Of a stretch of 64,000 bases of DNA, positions 32,645 through 40,723 are shown piece after piece. A program made the position numbers and the translations under genes. The stretch comes from Govania unica (GTDB lineage: Bacteria > Pseudomonadota > Alphaproteobacteria > Sphingomonadales > Govanellaceae), in NCBI RefSeq assembly GCF_027920805.1, contig NZ_JANWOI010000003.1:372001-436000 (forward strand), given 5' to 3'. Each line of letters opens with the position of its first letter. Position 1 is the first letter of the stretch. The notes below the pieces were generated by a model that was not told the DNA's origin, made no database searches, and worked only from the letters and a program-made list of their open reading frames with translations.

Positions 32645-34120
32645 ATGACGCCCGAAGATTATGCTCAATTCGATGGAATTGGCCTCGCCAGATTGATCAA
32701 GCGCGGGGAGATTTCCCCGGCCGAAGCCGTCAAAGCCGCGTTGGAGCGTATCGCTCAGACCAACCCGGCCATCAATGCAGTCATTGAAACCTGGGGCTCC
32801 CGCACTGCCCGGAAAATTGCCGCCTTGCCGGACCTTCCCGGCGGGCCTTTGGCTGGCGTGCCGTTCCTTTTGAAGGATGTGGGCGGCAGTGAGCCGGGCG
32901 TCTCTCATGAATGCGGCTCTCGCCTTGCGCGCGACATGGCCCCGGATAAGGTTGAGACTGCCTTGATGCGCCGCTACCGCGAGGCCGGGCTGATTTCCAT
33001 CGGCCGCGCCACCAGTCCCGAATTTGCCTTCAATATCACTAGCGAAAACATCCTTCATGGTCCGACCCGCAACCCGTGGAGCCTCAGACATTCGCCCGGC
33101 GGCTCAAGTGGCGGGGCCTCGGCGGCGGTGGCGGCTGGCATGGTCCCAATCGCCGAAGCCAATGACGGTGGCGGGTCGATCCGCATTCCGGCGGCCTGCT
33201 GCGGCCTGTTCGGCCTCAAACCCAGCCGCGGCCGTATCAGCATGGCTCCGGGCGCCTGGGAATATCTCTGCGGGCTGAGTGCCACCCATGTGGTGAGCCG
33301 CAGTGTGCGTGACAGTGCAGCCGCCCTTGATGCCGCAACCGGGGCTGAACCTGGCGATCCATACCCGGTGCGCGCGCCGGAGCGATCCTATCTCGCCGAA
33401 CTTGACCAGCCGCTTGGGTCATTGCGCGTGGGCCTGATGCTGGCTCCCTGGAACGGCGGCGCACTCCATCCCGACTGCCGCCGCGCGACGCTTGAGGCGG
33501 CGGCGCTTATTGCCGACATGGGTGTGGTGGTGGAGGAGGCGACTCCCGATCTCGGCATCGATTGGGAAGGGTTCATGCTGGCCAACGCCCGCATCTGGTG
33601 CAGCAATATCGCGCTTTGGATCGACGGCCTCGCTGCGGCCACCGGGCGTCCCATCGGTACGGACACGCTCGAACGCTCATCGCTCGCCTGTTACCATTTC
33701 GGCAAATCCATGAGCGCTTATGATCTGCTGGATGCCGTTGCCGTCTGCAATATGGTGTCGCGCAAGGTCGGACAGTTCTTTGAACGGTATGATCTGTTGC
33801 TGACGCCAAGTCTGCCGCAACCGCCGCATCTCCTTGGGGTCTATGACGCCAACGCGGATTATGCGGACGGGCTCGCCTGGACCCGCAAGATTTTTGGCGG
33901 TTCCCCCTATACGCCGACATTCAATGTCACAGGCCAGCCCGCCGTCAGCATCCCCTGGGACCTGAATGACGAAGGCTTGCCGATCGGCGTTCACTTCGCC
34001 GCCCGCATGGGGGACGAGGCTGGTCTCTTCCGCATGGGGGCCGCGATCGAGCGCGCCCGGCCATGGGCTCAGCGACGCCCGCCGTTGGCACTCTCTCTAG
34101 CTGAAGTTGCTGGCGGCTGA
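32645..34120 (+). CDS. Amidase-signature family hydrolase
   Basis: 491 residues. The Ser-cisSer-Lys triad is visible as K77 (FLLKDVGG), S154 (PGGSSGG) and S178 (DGGGSIRIPAACCG). The family cleaves carboxamides, including fatty-acid amides, nylon oligomers and aryl amides; substrate cannot be set here. Starts ATG after AAAAGGAAAGCC. No signal peptide. The secreted penicillin-acylase-family gene 100 bases downstream also hydrolyses amides, so the pair may serve amide degradation in two compartments; inference. Confidence 0.93.
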   Translation: MTPEDYAQFDGIGLARLIKRGEISPAEAVKAALERIAQTNPAINAVIETWGSRTARKIAALPDLPGGPLAGVPFLLKDVGGSEPGVSHECGSRLARDMAPDKVETALMRRYREAGLISIGRATSPEFAFNITSENILHGPTRNPWSLRHSPGGSSGGASAAVAAGMVPIAEANDGGGSIRIPAACCGLFGLKPSRGRISMAPGAWEYLCGLSATHVVSRSVRDSAAALDAATGAEPGDPYPVRAPERSYLAELDQPLGSLRVGLMLAPWNGGALHPDCRRATLEAAALIADMGVVVEEATPDLGIDWEGFMLANARIWCSNIALWIDGLAAATGRPIGTDTLERSSLACYHFGKSMSAYDLLDAVAVCNMVSRKVGQFFERYDLLLTPSLPQPPHLLGVYDANADYADGLAWTRKIFGGSPYTPTFNVTGQPAVSIPWDLNDEGLPIGVHFAARMGDEAGLFRMGAAIERARPWAQRRPPLALSLAEVAGG

Positions 34121-34219
34121 GAGCGTCACGAATTCTCCTGATCTGCGTCATGAAAATCAGTGTCGTGCCCCTTTTTTCGGGGCGCGGCAGATTTCATGCC
34201 GCAGAACGGAGAATGGAGC

Positions 34220-36724
34220 ATGGCAGTCAGATTTTTGGGAAAGTTGCTATCCTGGCTTGCGCTGGGGGCGTTTCTGATCACACCGGAACTCATAACCGAA
34301 GCCCGGGCCGACGTTGAGATCCTGCGCGACAGGCAAGGTGTTCCACATGTCTATGGCGACACGGAATATGAAGTCTTTGTTGGCTTCGGTTACATCATGT
34401 CGCAGGATCGTTTGTTTCAGATGGAAATGCGCAAGCGGCAGGCATTAGGCAAAACCGCCGAAGTTCTCGGGAAAGGGGACAAGGCGTGGCCGGACAAATA
34501 TCTGTCGAAAGATATTGACGCCCGCACCATGCACGATCCGAAGGCTCTCAATATTGAATATTCCAATCTGCCGTTCGCCGATAAAATGCTGATCAATGGC
34601 TTTACCGACGGCGTCAATAAAACAATTACCGAGGTGCTGAAAAACCAGTCGGAAAAGCTGCCCAAGCCATTCAAGGATTATGGTTTCCTGCCCGAGCTTT
34701 GGACCGTGAGCGACACCATGATCTATGCGGTTGACGTGCTTGGGGCCTATTCGTCCTTCAGCACGCAGATTTTGAACATGGAGCTTTATCATTTCCTGCG
34801 GCAGAAATATCCGAAGGATTGCGATGACATCTTCAACCAGTTATTGTGGAAGACGGATGTAAACGCGCCGACGACCAAACGTGACCATCAAAAGGGTGGT
34901 AAGGACAAATCCAGCACGCAGCCGCTCGGCTGTCAGGAGCAGGCTCCGAACGGGTTGGATATGGCTTCGAAGCCGACGTTGCTCGGAGGCATGGATAAGA
35001 TCATGGCTCGTGAATCCTCCCCGAAGCGCGCGAGCATGGCCTGGCTTGTCGGGCGTGACAAGGCGGCTGGCTTCAGTTCCATTTTCGTTAACGGTCCGCA
35101 GCCGGGCTGGCATACGCCAAGCTATTATTATCCCGTGGGGCTCCATGGCGGGGCTTTTGATCTTGTGGGTTTTGCCGCAGAAGGCAGCATGGTGCTGGAA
35201 GTTGGCGTCAACCCTTCAATGTCCTGGGGCATTACGGCCGGGCTCGGCAATCATGTGGATCATTTTCAGGAACATCTGGAAAAGCCGGGGTCGACCCGCT
35301 ACCGCCTGAATAATGAGTGGCACGACATGATGGGCCGCGCGGAACTGATCGAAATCAAGGGCGAGGACCCCTTGAAAATGGTGATCCGTTCGACAGTCCA
35401 CGGTCCGGTGGTTGCCGGGGATAAATCCTCCAGCATCGCCTATTCCCAGGCTATTTCATGGCAGGGAGCCGGGGTCTCATCGGTTATGGCTTGGGTGAAT
35501 GCCGGCAAGACCAGGAATTTTAAGGACTGGCTTGCAGAGGCGCGGTCCTTCGCCTTTGGGTATAACTGGTTTTATGCGGACAAGGACGGGCAGGTGGGCT
35601 CGGTTTTCACCGGCCGGTTTGTCAAACATCGCAACGATCAGGATATCCGTCTGCCCGCCACGGGTACAGGCGGGTATGAATGGCAGGAATTTTTACCGGC
35701 CAATGCCAATCCGGCTGTTCTGACCACCGGTTATATTGTCAATTTCAATAACAAACCGGCAAAGGATTGGCCCAATTCCGGACTCTATTGGGAACAATGG
35801 GCCGAAGCCAATCAGGTCGATATCCTGCTCGGCGAGATCACCAAGAAAGAGCGTCTGACCTGGAATGATATGTGGGACATTAACCACGTCATCTCATATC
35901 GCGATGTGAGCGCAAGTTATTTCGTGCCTTATATTCTGCGCGCTCTTGAGAATGCCGAAGTCGGCAGCGATCTTGCGAAGGCGCGGGCCTTGATCGCGAA
36001 GTGGAATCAGATGCGCACGGACGATGACGGGGACGGCAAGTTTGATACTGCCGGTCAGGCGCTCTTTGACGCCTGGCTGCCGGTCATGGTGCGTGACACG
36101 CTCGCACCGACGCTTGATGGCTTTGCCAGTGCGCCGATCTGGCTTGCGGCAGGCTATCAGACCAAAGCTCCACGTCTTGAGGAACATCCTTCGGCGGGAA
36201 CTCTCGTCACCTATCATGCGCTTCTAAGCAGTGACGGCCGCAGCGGCGTTCATCACTATTATAATTTCTTTGGTGACCGAGGGCCTGACGAGGTCATCCG
36301 CTCGGCCATGAACAAAGCGATCGAAAATTTGAAAAAAACCCAGAGTGGGGACATGTCGAAGTGGCGCATTCCGGCTGTTCCGCAGGTCTTTTTCGATAGC
36401 AACGCCAACCGCATCCCGATGACAGGCAAGGACAAGTTGCTGACGCTGCCGCTCTATGCCAATCGCGGGGCCATGAATTTAATGAGTGGTTATGGCCTCG
36501 AAGACAAAGGCGTGATGGCGGGTTTCGTGCTTCCGCCCGGTCAAAGCGGGTTCATCCCGCCCGAGGGTAAATGGCAGGATAATCCGTTGTTTGCCAATCA
36601 TATGCAGATGTACCGGGATTACGGTCTCCGGCCGTTGTGGCTCAGCCGCGAGCAGATTGAAAAAAATCTCGGTGCCGAGCCGATCAGTTTTGCTGTCGAT
36701 CTTTCATTCAAGCACAAGCTTTGA
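34220..36724 (+). CDS. Penicillin acylase-family Ntn hydrolase, secreted (AHL acylase-like)
   Basis: 834 residues with a signal peptide at 1-30 ending in AEARA-like TEARA. Family precursors are self-cleaved into alpha and beta chains, with the new N-terminal serine as nucleophile. S272 in KRASMAWLVG fits that position (usual SNxW). Other family cues are ILRDRQGVPHVYGDT, GFGYIMSQDRLFQMEM and GLGNHVDHFQEH. ATG 34220 with GGAGAATGGAG upstream is chosen over the longer frame from 34160 because it yields a proper signal peptide. Probably periplasmic; substrates may be acyl-homoserine lactones or other acyl amides. Confidence 0.9.
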   Translation: MAVRFLGKLLSWLALGAFLITPELITEARADVEILRDRQGVPHVYGDTEYEVFVGFGYIMSQDRLFQMEMRKRQALGKTAEVLGKGDKAWPDKYLSKDIDARTMHDPKALNIEYSNLPFADKMLINGFTDGVNKTITEVLKNQSEKLPKPFKDYGFLPELWTVSDTMIYAVDVLGAYSSFSTQILNMELYHFLRQKYPKDCDDIFNQLLWKTDVNAPTTKRDHQKGGKDKSSTQPLGCQEQAPNGLDMASKPTLLGGMDKIMARESSPKRASMAWLVGRDKAAGFSSIFVNGPQPGWHTPSYYYPVGLHGGAFDLVGFAAEGSMVLEVGVNPSMSWGITAGLGNHVDHFQEHLEKPGSTRYRLNNEWHDMMGRAELIEIKGEDPLKMVIRSTVHGPVVAGDKSSSIAYSQAISWQGAGVSSVMAWVNAGKTRNFKDWLAEARSFAFGYNWFYADKDGQVGSVFTGRFVKHRNDQDIRLPATGTGGYEWQEFLPANANPAVLTTGYIVNFNNKPAKDWPNSGLYWEQWAEANQVDILLGEITKKERLTWNDMWDINHVISYRDVSASYFVPYILRALENAEVGSDLAKARALIAKWNQMRTDDDGDGKFDTAGQALFDAWLPVMVRDTLAPTLDGFASAPIWLAAGYQTKAPRLEEHPSAGTLVTYHALLSSDGRSGVHHYYNFFGDRGPDEVIRSAMNKAIENLKKTQSGDMSKWRIPAVPQVFFDSNANRIPMTGKDKLLTLPLYANRGAMNLMSGYGLEDKGVMAGFVLPPGQSGFIPPEGKWQDNPLFANHMQMYRDYGLRPLWLSREQIEKNLGAEPISFAVDLSFKHKL

Positions 36725-36752
36725 TCTGGTTCATTGCTTGACTGAAAACTTC

Positions 36753-36785
36753 ACCCCTCTCCGCATCGCGGGGAGGGTTTTTTTT
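36753..36785 (+). terminator. Rho-independent terminator after the acylase gene
   Basis: Ten-base stem around CCCTCTCCGC / GCGGGGAGGG (one T-G pair) with an ATC loop, followed by eight T residues. It also insulates the Mn-riboswitch promoter that begins seven bases later. Confidence 0.9.
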
Positions 36786-36791
36786 GTCGTC

Positions 36792-36820
36792 TTGCCATTT
36801 TTGGGCCGCATGGCTATAAG
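36792..36820 (+). promoter_or_regulatory. Predicted sigma70 promoter for the Mn exporter transcript
   Basis: TTGCCA at 36792-36797 and TATAAG at 36815-36820 with an ideal 17-base spacer. Transcription would start near 36827, just ahead of the riboswitch. Confidence 0.65.
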
Positions 36821-36829
36821 CGACCTGAA

Positions 36830-36965
36830 CATTGGGGAGTAGTCGTCCTCCGTTTGAGGGGAGCTCGCGTCAACAAACTTGGCCCAACCCGTGAGGGAGC
36901 AGGCCATGGCGCGGTGCGGCAATCAGGTCCTAAGGGTCTGAATGCTTGGCGAGACCATTGGTATC
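36830..36965 (+). promoter_or_regulatory. yybP-ykoY manganese riboswitch
   Basis: The 5' GGGGAGTAG (36834-36842) and the 3' GGCGAGACCA (36948-36957) elements are the two signature strands of the yybP-ykoY family, with helices between them. Known members sense Mn2+ and control Mn exporters, including UPF0016 genes, exactly the gene that follows. Downstream, TGCAGGGTCGG and CCGGCCCTGCA (about 36980-37030) can form an 11-bp helix ending ten bases before the ATG, a likely expression platform. Confidence 0.8.
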
Positions 36966-37040
36966 ACCGCGCTCAATCCATGCAGGGTCGGGCGGTGCGG
37001 TGTGCCTTTGGTATCGGTCCGGCCCTGCATGTAGAAAATC

Positions 37041-37610
37041 ATGGAATCATTTCTGGTTTCCACGGGCGTCGTGGCCATCGCCGAAATCGGCGACAAGACC
37101 CAATTGCTGGCCCTGTTGCTGGCCGCCCGTTTCCGCAAACCCGTAGCCATTATCGCCGGGATTTTTATTGCCACGGTGGCCAATCATACCTTGGCGGCCT
37201 GGGTCGGTACGCTCGCGGCTGAACTGTTGTCCGCCGATGTCATGCGCTGGGTTCTCGGTCTTTCCTTTATCGCCATGTCGGCCTGGGCGCTGGTGCCTGA
37301 CAAAGTCGATGATGAGCCGCGCCAATACGGTCATTTCGGCGCGTTCCTTGCGACGGTCGTGGCCTTTTTCCTGCTGGAAATGGGCGACAAGACCCAGATC
37401 GCAACGGTGGCACTGGCGGCGCGGTTCGATAATGTGCTGTGGGTTGCCATGGGCACGACGCTTGGCATGATGATCGCCAATGTCCCGGCGGTGCTGCTTG
37501 GGGATGCGGTGACCAAACGGGTTTCGCTCAAACTCGTGCGCATCATCGCCGCGCTGATTTTCGCCGTGATCGGTGTGCTGACCCTGTTGAACGTCGGGGC
37601 GTTTTTCTAA
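37041..37610 (+). CDS. UPF0016/GDT1-family manganese exporter
   Basis: 189 residues, six predicted membrane helices. The duplicated signature ExGDKT appears as E15-IGDKT (AIAEIGDKTQL) and E113-MGDKT (LLEMGDKTQI), the cation-binding motif of TMEM165/GDT1/MneA proteins, which export Mn2+. The manganese riboswitch upstream strongly supports that role. Encoded as a single-gene transcript between its own promoter and terminator. Inner membrane. Confidence 0.93.
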   Translation: MESFLVSTGVVAIAEIGDKTQLLALLLAARFRKPVAIIAGIFIATVANHTLAAWVGTLAAELLSADVMRWVLGLSFIAMSAWALVPDKVDDEPRQYGHFGAFLATVVAFFLLEMGDKTQIATVALAARFDNVLWVAMGTTLGMMIANVPAVLLGDAVTKRVSLKLVRIIAALIFAVIGVLTLLNVGAFF

Positions 37611-37620
37611 AGTCAATTGT

Positions 37621-37658
37621 GGGCGGCAGACTTCGGCAGTCTGCCGCCTATTTTTTTT
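37621..37658 (+). terminator. Rho-independent terminator after the Mn exporter
   Basis: Perfect 11-base stem GGCGGCAGACT / AGTCTGCCGCC with a TCGGC loop and an eight-T run. It overlaps the stop codon of the convergent dehydratase gene. Confidence 0.95.
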
Positions 37659-38700
37659 ACTGCATTCCGGGCACGGCCTCGCCGCGTTTCAGAAATTCGT
37701 AGAACCCATCCGCATCGATATTCGCGCCGCAGACGATGACGCCGACCCGTTTGCCCGCAAGCCGATCGCGCAGCGGTCCGAACAGTGCCGCCGTGGCCGC
37801 CGCTCCCGCAGGTTCCACCGCAAGTTTCATTTCGCGAAACAGCACTGCAAGCGCCGCACAGATGGCGTCGTCTTCGACCCGTACGATCTCATCGATAAAA
37901 TGCTGACAGAGCGCATAGCTCCCGGGGGTCACGGCGGGCGGTGACAGGCTGTCGCAAATGGTTGTGGATTTGTCCTGTTTTTGCGGTGACCCTGCGGCAA
38001 AGCTCCGGTACATCACGTCATTGCCGTAAGCCTCGACGCCATAGACCGCGCATTTGGGGTTGATCTGTTTGACGGCGGCGGCAACTCCACCCGGCAGTCC
38101 GCCTCCGCCCACAGCCACAAGAACGGCGTCGAGGTCGGGCACGGACGACATCAGTTCAAGCCCGACGGTGCCGGTGCCGGTGGTGACCCCGATCCCGTCA
38201 AAGGGATGAATGAAGCTGCGCCCTTCGTCGGCGGCGATCTCGGCTGCAAGGGCAAAAGCGGTGGCACCGTCCGGAGCGAACAACACCTCGGCGCCAAACG
38301 CGCGGGCGGCGGCGACTCGGGCGGGATTGGCGCTGGCCATCATCACCACCTTGGCCGACACACCCATGCTATGAGCGGCGCAGGCCACGGCGATGGCATG
38401 GTTCCCGGCGCTGACGGCGGTGACGCCACGCCTGCGGGCCTCCTCATCCAGCGCTATCAGATTGAGCAAAGCGCCGCGAATCTTGAACGTGCCGGTGCGC
38501 TGAAACAGCTCAAGCTTGAGAAAAACCTGCGTCCCGGGCGCAATGCGGCGTTCAAGTTCGGGGCCGATCCAATGATGCACGGGGGTGGCGGCAATATGCG
38601 GCGCAAGCGTACGCGCCGCCGCACGCATGTCATCAAGGGTCGGAATCACAAGATCTGACATCATCAAGGGCCTATCCGTACGCGGGTGAACATTGTTCAT
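37657..38700 (-). CDS. PLP-dependent threonine/serine dehydratase-family protein
   Basis: 347 residues, fold-type II PLP enzyme. The PLP lysine is K73 in TGTFKIRGA, and the glycine-rich phosphate cradle is AVGGGGLPGG. The family includes catabolic threonine dehydratase, serine racemase and ectoine-related EutB, all deaminating hydroxy amino acids; which one is unclear. It lacks the ACT regulatory domain of IlvA. ATG 38700 has GAGGAG nine bases upstream on the minus strand; the frame runs further to 38781 without support. Confidence 0.88.
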   Translation of the reverse strand: MNNVHPRTDRPLMMSDLVIPTLDDMRAAARTLAPHIAATPVHHWIGPELERRIAPGTQVFLKLELFQRTGTFKIRGALLNLIALDEEARRRGVTAVSAGNHAIAVACAAHSMGVSAKVVMMASANPARVAAARAFGAEVLFAPDGATAFALAAEIAADEGRSFIHPFDGIGVTTGTGTVGLELMSSVPDLDAVLVAVGGGGLPGGVAAAVKQINPKCAVYGVEAYGNDVMYRSFAAGSPQKQDKSTTICDSLSPPAVTPGSYALCQHFIDEIVRVEDDAICAALAVLFREMKLAVEPAGAAATAALFGPLRDRLAGKRVGVIVCGANIDADGFYEFLKRGEAVPGMQ

Positions 38701-38765
38701 ATCCTGTCTCCTCGATCCGGGCCTGTCATCCTTAAAAACTTCATGAGGGCAGGGGCGGCGGATGG

Positions 38766-38872
38766 CGCAATAGCCGGTCATTCAGGAAAAGCCCGCGTAT
38801 GACAGGTTGGTGGGGCGGCAATCTTTACCATTCCCTGTCATTGCTGTTCATGACCCGGTTATCCATCTCCCG
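38766..38872. repeat. Degenerate palindromic repeat pair
   Basis: AGCCCGCGTATGACAGGTT (ending near 38807) is the right half of a type B repeat, and TGTCATTGC...TGACCCGG...ATCCAT (38837-38872) is an eroded type A repeat. These are older copies of the families that cluster near 59 and 61 kb. Confidence 0.5.
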
Positions 38873-38936
38873 CCCTTGCCACCGCCTGTGCTTTGACCCA
38901 TAAAGTCCCAGACATGTGACATCAAGGAGACGGCAG

Positions 38937-40145
38937 ATGACGACAGAGACAGAGACTGGTTTAGCGGTAATTGCTCTGTCGCAGCGGGCTGCCCGGCGTT
39001 TGCGGGGTGGTCACCCGTGGATTTATTCGAATGAGTTTGCCATGACCCCGGCGCTCAAGGCGCTGCCTGTGGGAACTCTGGTGCAGGCCGAGGAGGAGGG
39101 CAGCGGGCGTCGTCTCGGGCTTTATTATTTCAACCCGCATACGTTGATCGCGGCCCGCCGTCTGGCTGGCAGCCATGCCGATCTGCCGCTCGGGCCGGAT
39201 TTTTTCGTCAACCGTCTGCGGCAGGCGGTGGCGCTGCGGGATAAATTATTCGATCGTCCCTTTTATCGCCTGATCCATGCCGAGGCGGACGACATGCCCG
39301 GCCTCATCATCGATCGCTTTGGTGATACGCTTGTGCTGCAAGCCAACACCGCCGGGATGGACAGCCTGTTGCCGGTGATTGTTGAAGCGCTTGAAACCGT
39401 GCTCGCCCCCAGCCGCATCATCCTCAAGAATGACAGCCCGTCGCGCACGCTTGAAGGGCTTGAGCTTGAGGCCCGGGTGGTCAAGGGCGCGGCCGAGGGC
39501 CGGGTGACGGTGGAGGAAAACGGCATCACCTATTTTTGCGATCCGGTGGGCGGGCAGAAAACCGGCTGGTTCTATGACCATCGTGATAATCGGGCCTTCG
39601 CCGCCCGTCTTGCCAAGGGTGCCAAGGTCGCGGATTTTTACACCTATGCCGGTGGCTTCGCGCTGGCCTGTGCGGCTGGCGGTGCGGCTTCCGTCTATGC
39701 TGTCGACCGTTCTGAAAGCTCGCTCGCCCTGGCGACGGAGGCGGCGGCGGCCAATGGCTTCGCCGATCGCTTCACGACGCGCCGGGCCGATGTGTTCGCC
39801 GAGATGGAGCGTCTCGGGCGGGAAAATGAAACCTTCGATCTCGTGGTGGCCGATCCGCCCGCCTTCGTCAAAAACAAGAAATCGCTTAAATCCGGTGCTC
39901 AGGGCTACCGCAAGCTTGCGCGGCTTGCTGCCAGTTTGATCCGTCCGGGTGGGGTTCTGGTGATTGCCTCCTGCAGCCATCACATGACGGCGGAGCATTT
40001 CGCGGCCGAAGTGGCGCAAGGGCTGACGGATGCACGCCGCAGCGGCCGCATCCTGCGCAGTTCCGGAGCCGGGCCGGATCATCCAGTGCATCCGGCCCTT
40101 CCGGAGTCAGCTTATCTCAAGGCGCAAGTCATAGCGCTCGATTAA
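38937..40145 (+). CDS. RlmI-like 23S rRNA (cytosine) methyltransferase family, PUA domain plus SAM domain
   Basis: 402 residues. N-terminal PUA-like region (GGHPWIYSNE, LVQAEEEGSGRRLGLYYFN), then a class I methyltransferase with FYDHRDNRAFAARLAKGAKVADFYTYAGGFALACA (in parts) for SAM binding, and the catalytic-loop DPPAFVKNKKSLK and ASCSHHM. E. coli RlmI methylates C1962 of 23S rRNA to m5C; orthology is likely but not proven. ATG 38937 has AAGGAGA at 38924-38930 and is preferred to the upstream codon at 38916. Confidence 0.92.
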   Translation: MTTETETGLAVIALSQRAARRLRGGHPWIYSNEFAMTPALKALPVGTLVQAEEEGSGRRLGLYYFNPHTLIAARRLAGSHADLPLGPDFFVNRLRQAVALRDKLFDRPFYRLIHAEADDMPGLIIDRFGDTLVLQANTAGMDSLLPVIVEALETVLAPSRIILKNDSPSRTLEGLELEARVVKGAAEGRVTVEENGITYFCDPVGGQKTGWFYDHRDNRAFAARLAKGAKVADFYTYAGGFALACAAGGAASVYAVDRSESSLALATEAAAANGFADRFTTRRADVFAEMERLGRENETFDLVVADPPAFVKNKKSLKSGAQGYRKLARLAASLIRPGGVLVIASCSHHMTAEHFAAEVAQGLTDARRSGRILRSSGAGPDHPVHPALPESAYLKAQVIALD

Positions 40146-40175
40146 CCCTGCTCAGGGCTTCGTGGCGTCTCTGCC

Positions 40176-40577
40176 CTAATGCTTGGCTTTATGCTTATCG
40201 CTCGTAGGCGCTTCGATCTCGGTGAAGGACTTGAACCAGCATCGCTGTCCCCGCACGAGGATCGAGCTGAAGCGGTCGATCTGATCGAGGCTGTCGGTGA
40301 TGAATCCGACTCGCTCCGTAAAGGGCAATTCTGTACAGGGCGCCATGAATTCAGCCCGGTACCATTTTCTGCCCACGTCCTGGATCAGGATGGCTTTGTT
40401 GCCTTCGGCGCGCCAATCCTGAATGCTGCCGCGAAAATTGGCGAAATTGATGACAGCGCGATCTTTTGGCGGCGGATCTTCTTTTTTGGTGCTGTCAGTG
40501 GCCTGAGCGGCGGCAACGACATTGCCGGCAAGGCATGTCATGAGGGCAGCGGTGATCAAGGTAACCCGTAACAGCAT
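40176..40577 (-). CDS. Small exported protein, DUF6491-like
   Basis: 133 residues. Signal peptide MLLRVTLITAALMTCLAGNVVAAAQA, then a lysine/proline-rich linker and a compact domain with FRGSIQDWRAEGNKAILIQD, RKWYRAEF, CTELPFTERVGF and RCWFKSFTEI; two cysteines could form a disulphide. I associate this with DUF6491, a periplasmic family of unknown function. ATG 40577 with GGAGAG upstream is better than the TTG further out. Stands alone between two convergent or tail-on neighbours. Confidence 0.8.
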   Translation of the reverse strand: MLLRVTLITAALMTCLAGNVVAAAQATDSTKKEDPPPKDRAVINFANFRGSIQDWRAEGNKAILIQDVGRKWYRAEFMAPCTELPFTERVGFITDSLDQIDRFSSILVRGQRCWFKSFTEIEAPTSDKHKAKH

Positions 40578-40671
40578 CTTTGCTCTCCATTTTATCGGCA
40601 AAAACTGACAAACGCATGTACACGGTGGAGTGATAATACACTCTTTTTGCCGCCAAAGTTGCTGAAAAAAG

Positions 40672-40705
40672 AAAACCCCCCGAGATGCTTCTCGGGGGGT
40701 TTTTT
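40672..40705. terminator. Bidirectional Rho-independent terminator
   Basis: Perfect 14-base stem AAAACCCCCCGAGA / TCTCGGGGGGTTTT with a TGCT loop; T-run on the plus strand and A-rich sequence (T-run on the minus strand) on the other side. It terminates the chemoreceptor transcript that ends at 40724 on the minus strand. Confidence 0.93.
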
Positions 40706-40723
40706 GATGGCTGAAGACTGGGC

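Noticed and set aside
36854-37222. 122-codon frame over the Mn-riboswitch region
   Set aside because: It overlaps the riboswitch and the exporter start in another frame and has no recognisable content.
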